Below are positions 52,991 through 57,802 of a DNA stretch of 57,802 nt, in pieces. Location: the NCBI GenBank assembly GCA_018817515.1, contig JAHIUD010000031.1, forward strand, positions 1 to 57,802, given 5' to 3'. The notes beneath the pieces were generated by a model. The model made no database searches. It saw only the letters and a program-made list of their open reading frames with translations, and was not told the origin of the DNA. This DNA comes from Pseudomonadota bacterium (lineage in GTDB: Bacteria; Desulfobacterota; Desulfovibrionia; Desulfovibrionales; Desulfovibrionaceae). A program made the translations under genes and the position numbers. Positions within the stretch are counted from its first letter, which is position 1. Each line of letters starts with the position of its first letter.

Positions 52991-55408
52991 CTACTTCACC
53001 TCCCCCATGTTCTGGGTCTCCGGCCCGTCCGCAGGCAGGCGCACTGTGAATGCCGCGCCGCCTTCAGGCGTGTTCTCAACCGCCAGGGCCCCGCCGAGTT
53101 CGTGTACCAGCCCATAGACCACGGCCAGGCCCAGGCCCGTGCCCTTGCCCACCTCCTTGGTGGTGAAAAAGGGGTCGAACACACGGTCCAGGTGCTCCTC
53201 CGCGATGCCCGGGCCGTTATCGCTCACGGTCAGCCGCACGAAGCGGCCATCCGGCTCGGCCACGATATCCACGCGCACCCTGCCCGACCCCTCAGGCATT
53301 ACGTCCAGGGCGTTCAGCAGCAGGTTCGACAGGATATGCTCCAGGGCATCGGCCCCGGCGCAAACCAAGGGCAGGTCGGGCGGTGCGCCCAGCGACACCT
53401 CGACCTTGGCGGCCTTGGCTCTTGGCCGCAGCACCTCGATGATGGAGGCGGCCACGTCGGCGGCCGAACTGGGGCCGGTGGAGGCGGGCCGGGGCCGCGC
53501 GAAGTCGAGCAGGTCGCGTACCACCCGCTGGGCCTGACCCGTGTGGCGCAGGATGACGTCCAGATCTGCCTGGGGACCAGGACCGGACAAGGCCGGGCGC
53601 AGGAGCTCGGCATAGCAGAGGATGACGCCGAGGGGGTTGTTGATCTCGTGCGCGAGGCCTGCGGCAAGCTGACCCACGGCCACCAGGCGTTCGTTCTGGC
53701 GCATGCGGCCCTCCATGCGGCGCTGGGCCGTGACCTCCCGCAGGTAGGCCACGCTGCGCCTGCCGCCGGGGCTTTCCAGCTGGTACAGGCTGGCCTCGAA
53801 GATGCGGTCGTCCGGGAGCTCGAACTCGCCCGGACCGCCCTCGCCCGTGGCCGTGGCGATGAGCGCGGGAAGCGTCGATGCCCCCCCTGCGGCAATTTCT
53901 GCGGCCAGGCGCTGGGCCGTTGTGTTTGCCAGAAGCACCGAGGCGCTGGCGTCAAGGAGCAGAAGCGGATCAGCAATGCCCTCGAAGATGGATGACAGGG
54001 TTTCGTTCTGGCGCAGCAGGCCGTCCAGAGCGTCCAGGTTCTCCATGGCGATGCCCAACTGCTGACCGATGGCCTGGGCCAAATCAGCCTGGCGGTCGCT
54101 CGACTCCTGTTCGGCGTCCCAGAACAGGCAGAGGATGCCCCGGCTGGTGCCATTTGTCTGCACGGGGATGTACCAGGCCAGGGGGGTGAAGCGCGGCCGC
54201 TCGGCGGAGACCAGCTCGTGCCAATCCGCTGGCAGCTCGGGCCTGGCCTTTGGGTCGGGCCAGGCGGCGTAGTCCGAGGCCGAGAGGACACAGACGTAGG
54301 CCGCCCGGGCCGCCTTGAAGCGCCCGGCCACAAGGGCCAGGGCCGCCGCCAGGAGCTGAGGCTTGGCCTGGCTCTCGTTCAGGCTGTTGAGGAGCGAGAC
54401 AAACAGGGCCACGTCGGCGCGGCGCTCCTCGGCCTGCCGGGTCAGCTCCACGGTGCGGTCGGCCACCTTGTCTTCCAAGGTCGCGGCATAGTCCTTGAGA
54501 TCCTGCCTGGCCTGACGCAGATGCTCCGCAAATGCCTCGAAACCGTGCAGGATGTCCTCGATCTCGTCCTCACGCGCATGAAGGCTGGCAGGTGGCGCGC
54601 CGACGGGAGGCCCCTCCGCCGGAGCCTCCTCAGGGAAGATGCGGTGCATCACGCCCGTAACACGCCGCAGGCTCTGCACCACCAGGCGGTGGAAAAAGCC
54701 CTGAATAACCAGGAACAACACCAGAATGCCCACGGCGAAGAACGTCGCGAAGGAAAGGGTGGCGTCGCGGATGCCGCCCACGTCGCGCTCCACCTTGAGG
54801 CGCACCAGGTCGATGCCCGCCAGCTCACCGACTTTGCGACCAAAGCCGCGCACGGCCCCGTAGCGTTCGAGGAGTTCCTTCGGGGCCTGCTTCGGGTCGC
54901 CGTGGCAATGCAGACAGGAGGCTTCAAAACGCTGGGGCCGGGCGGTGACGAAATGCCGTTCGCCATCGAGCTTGACGAACTCCTCCACACGCACAAGGGA
55001 GTGGTCCGCCTCGAAACGATGGATGATCTCCTGTTCCAGGTGGTTGGCTTCGTAGTCCGGGTTGCGCGCGCCTATGCCCACGCGCCTGTAGGTAAAGGAA
55101 TCCTTGGCCAGATTCAGATCGCTCATCACCGAACGGGTGACGTAGGAAGTGCTCATGGCCTCCAGAACGAACTGGCTCTCGGGCAGCACTCGGTACATGG
55201 CGGGTCTGAGCTGGGTGCGTACGAAGCGCTGTACTGCCTCCACCTGGGAAAGGATGAGCGCGGCCTTCTCCCGGGCCTCGCTCTCCATGAGCCTGCCCAG
55301 GTGCATGCTGAGCGTGACGGCAAAGAAGGCCACCATGGCGGCCATGACCAGCCCCAGCCCGGCCAGGAATTTGTTCTGTAGCGAATGTGGTTTCAGGCGC
55401 ATCGGCAT
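52991..55408 (-). CDS. Membrane sensor histidine kinase with DUF3365 heme domain
   Basis: About 805 residues from ATG 55408; a longer open frame to 55975 adds non-protein-like residues and is rejected. Helix one at 14-36, then a periplasmic DUF3365-type domain (about 45-215) with the c-type heme motif CLHCH at 165-169 ([13 protein letters not shown]), helix two about 218-240, a linker or HAMP-like region, GAF-like (325-455) and PAS (470-565) regions, His587 in [11 protein letters not shown], and ATPase boxes NLLLNALDV and [15 protein letters not shown]. It should sense redox state or a gas ligand such as NO or CO outside the cytoplasm and phosphorylate the next regulator. Confidence 0.9.
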   Translation of the reverse strand: MPMRLKPHSLQNKFLAGLGLVMAAMVAFFAVTLSMHLGRLMESEAREKAALILSQVEAVQRFVRTQLRPAMYRVLPESQFVLEAMSTSYVTRSVMSDLNLAKDSFTYRRVGIGARNPDYEANHLEQEIIHRFEADHSLVRVEEFVKLDGERHFVTARPQRFEASCLHCHGDPKQAPKELLERYGAVRGFGRKVGELAGIDLVRLKVERDVGGIRDATLSFATFFAVGILVLFLVIQGFFHRLVVQSLRRVTGVMHRIFPEEAPAEGPPVGAPPASLHAREDEIEDILHGFEAFAEHLRQARQDLKDYAATLEDKVADRTVELTRQAEERRADVALFVSLLNSLNESQAKPQLLAAALALVAGRFKAARAAYVCVLSASDYAAWPDPKARPELPADWHELVSAERPRFTPLAWYIPVQTNGTSRGILCLFWDAEQESSDRQADLAQAIGQQLGIAMENLDALDGLLRQNETLSSIFEGIADPLLLLDASASVLLANTTAQRLAAEIAAGGASTLPALIATATGEGGPGEFELPDDRIFEASLYQLESPGGRRSVAYLREVTAQRRMEGRMRQNERLVAVGQLAAGLAHEINNPLGVILCYAELLRPALSGPGPQADLDVILRHTGQAQRVVRDLLDFARPRPASTGPSSAADVAASIIEVLRPRAKAAKVEVSLGAPPDLPLVCAGADALEHILSNLLLNALDVMPEGSGRVRVDIVAEPDGRFVRLTVSDNGPGIAEEHLDRVFDPFFTTKEVGKGTGLGLAVVYGLVHELGGALAVENTPEGGAAFTVRLPADGPETQNMGEVK

Positions 55409-55572
55409 AGCCCCTTTTGCGGCTACCATAAGCACAGTCGGCAGCCCTGGCAACTTTCGTTTGCATCCATGCTTCCTTAAATTTGCAAGGTGCAAACTAA
55501 AGTTAGCACATGCAGCCCCGCGCCATGGTAAATTGTTTAAATATTTTAGTATGTTGTTGAAATTCAGAATGC

Positions 55573-55588
55573 TGGCACTGTCCTTGCT
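55573..55588 (+). promoter_or_regulatory. Sigma-54 (-24/-12) promoter of the YeiH operon
   Basis: TGGCACTGTCCTTGCT matches the TGGCACG-N4-TTGCW consensus at every key base except the G at position 7. It predicts a start near 55599 and a 65-base leader before yeiH. The divergent two-component system encodes a sigma-54 activator, which makes this the best-supported promoter in the window. Confidence 0.85.
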
Positions 55589-55611
55589 CAAGGCCAAACT
55601 AATCGTAACGG

Positions 55612-55633
55612 GAACCGCCACGGGTGGCGGTTC
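55612..55633 (+). promoter_or_regulatory. Leader-RNA hairpin before yeiH
   Basis: GAACCGCCA at 55612-55620 and TGGCGGTTC at 55625-55633 form a perfect 9-bp stem with CGGG loop, within the predicted 5' untranslated leader and about 30 bases before the start codon. It may protect the mRNA 5' end or bind a regulator. There is no T-tract, so it is not a terminator. Confidence 0.6.
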
Positions 55634-55663
55634 AAGCAAGACCGAGATACCTGGAGGAGTCAC

Positions 55664-56791
55664 ATGGAAGAAAGAAAAGGCATGGCGCAGATTCTGGCCA
55701 TCATCCCTGGCCTGGCCGTCATGGTCGGTACGCTGTACCTGCTGCGCACCTTTGTCGAGCCCTGGATGAAGGATGCCGTCGTATTTGGCCAAAAGGGATG
55801 GCTCGTTCAGGTTCTGAGCCTGAACTACATCCTGTTGTCCATCATCGCGGGCATCATCTACCGCAACGTCTTCTTCGGCGGCAAGATCCCTGACTGGGCC
55901 GAGGCTGGCTTCCGCACCACGCGCCTGTTCATCAAATCCGGCGTCATAATGCTGGGCTGCCTGTACACCTTGCAAAAGCTGGCCAAGGTGGGCGGCATCG
56001 CCATCACCCTCATCTCCGTCTTCGTGTTCGGCACCGTGCTCTTCGTCATCTGGTACGGCAAGCGCATCGGCATGGAGCGTTCCATGGTCGGCGTCATGGC
56101 CGCGGCTTGCGGCGTGTGCGGCGTGTCCGCCGCCGTGGCCACCAGCCCCGGCGTCAAGGCCAAGCCCTCCGAGGTCGCCCTGGCCATCGCTACAATCCTG
56201 GGCTTCGGCATCATGACCATGTTCATCAGCCCCTTCATCGGCAAGGCGCTTTCCATGAGCGACTACCAGTTCGGCGCCTGGGTGGGCACCGGCATCCTGA
56301 ACTCCGGCCAGGTGCTGGCCACCTGCCTGGCCTTCAACCCCACCTTCGCTCCCGGCACGGCAGTGGCCTATGGCGAGATATGGAACGTGGTGCGCGTCAT
56401 CTCCATCCCCTTCGTGGTCTTCATCGTCACCACCTGGGCCTGCAAGGCCGAGGCTGCCGAGAGCTGCGCCACCGGCGCCGATAAGATGAGCCTGGGCAAG
56501 GTCTTTAAGGACCGCTTCCCGGTGTTCGTACTGGGCTTCTTCGGCATGACGGCCTTGTCCTCCCTAGGCTGGCTCGGGGCCGAGGGGTCAAACACCCTGC
56601 ACCTCATCCGCGACGTCATGAGCTGGATCTTCGGCATCGGCCTTGTGGGCCAGGGCGCGTACATCGACTTCCGCGAGCTCAAGACCGCGGGCGGCAAACC
56701 GCTCAAGGTCGGCCTGGTCGCAGGCACGCTCAAGTACGTCGTGGCCCTCTTAGTCATCATGTTCTTCGTGTCCAAGGACGCGAGCTTCTAA
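55664..56791 (+). CDS. yeiH: YeiH-type putative sulfate-exporter-family transporter
   Basis: 375 residues with about ten transmembrane helices, an integral inner-membrane protein of the YeiH/PSE family. Visible markers are FIKSGVIMLGCLYTLQKLAK, MAAACGVCGVSAAVATSPGV, WVGTGILNSGQVLATCLAFN and GLVGQGAYIDFRELK. GGAGGAG precedes the ATG. Family members are proposed to export sulfite or related anions, but experimental evidence is limited. It is first in a sigma-54 operon with a lipoyl-like membrane protein and Usp. Confidence 0.85.
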   Translation: MEERKGMAQILAIIPGLAVMVGTLYLLRTFVEPWMKDAVVFGQKGWLVQVLSLNYILLSIIAGIIYRNVFFGGKIPDWAEAGFRTTRLFIKSGVIMLGCLYTLQKLAKVGGIAITLISVFVFGTVLFVIWYGKRIGMERSMVGVMAAACGVCGVSAAVATSPGVKAKPSEVALAIATILGFGIMTMFISPFIGKALSMSDYQFGAWVGTGILNSGQVLATCLAFNPTFAPGTAVAYGEIWNVVRVISIPFVVFIVTTWACKAEAAESCATGADKMSLGKVFKDRFPVFVLGFFGMTALSSLGWLGAEGSNTLHLIRDVMSWIFGIGLVGQGAYIDFRELKTAGGKPLKVGLVAGTLKYVVALLVIMFFVSKDASF

Positions 56792-56803
56792 CCGGAGGTT
56801 CCC

Positions 56804-57193
56804 ATGTCAAAAGGAAAGATGACCGTCTTCAAGACTGATCGCCACGAGGACATGGCGGCCATGGTCTTCGTCAGCCTCGTCACTGTAGCCGTGCTGCTCT
56901 ACATGGCGTACATCGTCCCAAACATCACCATCACCCCGACCCAGGACGGAAAGCTTGTGGCCCTGAAGGTCGCCCCCGACCAGGAAATCAAGAAGGGCGA
57001 CCTGCTCTACACCTTCGAGTACAAAGACAAGAAGTTCGTTGACGGCAAGCTTGAAGAGAAACTGGCCACCAAGGACGTGAAGGCTTCCACCAACGGCAAA
57101 GTGCTCTCCGTCGATGTCAAGGAAGGCGACACGCTGAAGAAGGGCAAGACCAAGATGCTGGTCCTGGACCACGAGAAGGGAACCCTGCCGTAA
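56804..57193 (+). CDS. Membrane-anchored biotinyl/lipoyl-like domain protein
   Basis: 129 residues: one N-terminal transmembrane helix (MVFVSLVTVAVLLYMAYIV) and a beta-rich domain with two half-repeats (LVALKVAPDQEIKKGDLLYT and ASTNGKVLSVDVKEGDTLKK), the biotinyl-lipoyl/HlyD-barrel pattern. No modifiable MKM lysine motif is evident, so it is more likely a structural adaptor domain. It starts 13 bases after yeiH, and may work with that transporter. Confidence 0.75.
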   Translation: MSKGKMTVFKTDRHEDMAAMVFVSLVTVAVLLYMAYIVPNITITPTQDGKLVALKVAPDQEIKKGDLLYTFEYKDKKFVDGKLEEKLATKDVKASTNGKVLSVDVKEGDTLKKGKTKMLVLDHEKGTLP

Positions 57194-57633
57194 TGAGGAT
57201 CCTGCTGGCCCTGGATGACTCGGCCCAGGCCATGGACGCGGCGGTCAGACTCGCCTCCGAACGGGGGGCGGGCCTGACGGCCCTGTTTGTCCTGGACACC
57301 GGCTGGAGCGTATACATCGGCTCGGATTTCCTGCTGGGAAGCCACGCCCGGGGCGATTTCCTGGAGTACACACGCGACGACGAGTATTCGCAGGAACACA
57401 AGGCCCTGGCCGAGATCAAGAAGCGTGCCCAGGTTGCCGGCGTGGCCTGCGAGGTCAAGACGGTGGCCAGCAGGCACATCGCAGATGAAATCATCAAGGA
57501 AGCGGCTCAGGGCTATGACCTGCTGGTCATGGCCGCGCCCTTCCGCCGCGGCCTTGAGGTCATGCGCGACGCCCCCTCCGCCATCCTCAAGGCCGCGCCT
57601 TGCGATGTCCTCTTCGTGCGTGGCGGCGAGTAA
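57193..57633 (+). CDS. Universal stress protein
   Basis: 146 residues, single Usp domain: MRILLALDDSAQAMDAAVRL at the start, and a C-terminal GLEVMRDAPSAILKAAPCDV where the ATP-binding loop would be; the usual GxxGS series is poorly kept, so ATP binding is doubtful. Its ATG overlaps the preceding stop (TAATG), showing coupling in the yeiH operon. Probably a stress modulator of the transporter system. Confidence 0.85.
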   Translation: MRILLALDDSAQAMDAAVRLASERGAGLTALFVLDTGWSVYIGSDFLLGSHARGDFLEYTRDDEYSQEHKALAEIKKRAQVAGVACEVKTVASRHIADEIIKEAAQGYDLLVMAAPFRRGLEVMRDAPSAILKAAPCDVLFVRGGE

Positions 57634-57690
57634 AAACCGAGAGCGATCGTGTCTCATGCTCCTGACCTGCCTGCCCCTTTTCGGACCAGC

Positions 57691-57802
57691 TGAAACTTGA
57701 GAGAGTGACCCCCAGAGAAGAAGGGGGAGCCATGAGGAAGGGAAGATTTTCCGAGGAGCAGATGGTGGGCATCCTGCGCGAGGCTGACCGCGATCCGGTG
57801 AC
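57691..57802 (+). mobile_element. IS3-family insertion sequence, left end (cut by window)
   Basis: The coding pattern at 57732 is that of an IS3-family OrfA start, and upstream TGACCCCCAGAGAAG with the GGGGG-rich stretch looks like a terminal repeat. The exact tip is TG at 57691 or 57706. The right part lies outside the window. Confidence 0.75.
57732..57802 (+). CDS. IS3-family transposase OrfA, N-terminus only
   Basis: Reads MRKGRFSEEQMVGILREADR and DPV to the window edge, the standard N-terminal helix-turn-helix of OrfA in IS3-family (IS407-like) elements. GGGGGAGC precedes the ATG. The rest is outside the window. Confidence 0.85.
   Translation, partial: MRKGRFSEEQMVGILREADRDPV

Noticed and set aside
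55409-55975. 189-codon N-terminal extension of the DUF3365 kinase
   Set aside because: It would overlap the sigma-54 promoter and the yeiH start on the other strand, and its residues do not look like protein.

Overview
The window looks like the chromosome of a high-GC, strictly anaerobic deltaproteobacterium, most likely a sulfate reducer of the Desulfovibrio group. This is inferred from the two HdrA-type flavoproteins with HdrB, HdrC and MvhD partners, the sigma-54 two-component systems, the cytoplasmic-type molybdopterin oxidoreductase with a ferredoxin subunit, and the YeiH-type transporter. No rRNA or taxonomic marker is present, so genus is not proven.

Left part (1-15.4 kb): surface polysaccharide and lipid genes. 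A GT4 glycosyltransferase (cut by the window edge) and an asparagine-synthase-type amidotransferase run rightward. A leftward operon faces them: one giant 2592-residue polyketide/secondary-lipid synthase (enoyl-reductase-like, KS, AT, two tandem ACPs, KR, hotdog DH), its 4'-phosphopantetheinyl transferase, a GNAT-like protein and a sugar-nucleotide-epimerase-type SDR. Beyond it lies a WbaP-type polyprenyl-phosphate glycosyl-1-phosphate transferase.

Island 1 (about 15.5-22.6 kb): lower-GC, phage-derived and decayed DNA. It holds a MORN gene and a Com-like zinc-ribbon gene cut by remnants of an IS3-type element, a tail-chaperone fragment, a nucleoside deoxyribosyltransferase, a frameshifted formylglycine-generating-enzyme-like gene, a run of small phage-type genes, and a tyrosine integrase next to an intact tRNA-Leu(UAA). 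A displaced tRNA-Leu 3' half follows at once.

Modules 2-5: three ~183-bp direct repeats at 37.97, 45.44 and 51.23 kb, each ending in a tRNA-Leu 3' half, divide the rest into cassettes. Module 2 (22.6-38.2 kb) is a sigma-54 sensor/regulator pair divergent from a nine-gene heterodisulfide-reductase-like operon (hdrA, mvhD, FrhB/FdhB-like, a double HdrA with an embedded receiver domain, hdrC, hdrB, tandem Usp, lone receiver, HdrD-like). Module 3 (38.2-45.6 kb) is an envelope-stress set: BON proteins, a Spy-like protein, a VWA-OmpA fusion, a Crp/Fnr regulator, lmo0937 and DUF3309 mini-membrane proteins, a glycine-zipper protein and YXWGXW-type proteins. Module 4 (45.6-51.4 kb) is a molybdopterin oxidoreductase, its Fe-S subunit and an HPP membrane protein, next to a sigma factor fused to a NrtA/SsuA-type ligand-binding domain. 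Module 5 (51.4 kb onward) is a second sigma-54 two-component system, whose sensor has a c-type-heme DUF3365 domain, divergent from a near-perfect -24/-12 promoter driving a YeiH transporter, a lipoyl-like membrane protein and a Usp. An IS3-family element begins at the right edge.

A common thread of modules 2 to 5 is redox or stress sensing coupled to cytoplasmic electron-transfer enzymes. Four apparent frameshifts, all one-base changes in short homopolymers, suggest sequencing error or recent decay and should be kept in mind when reading the broken genes.
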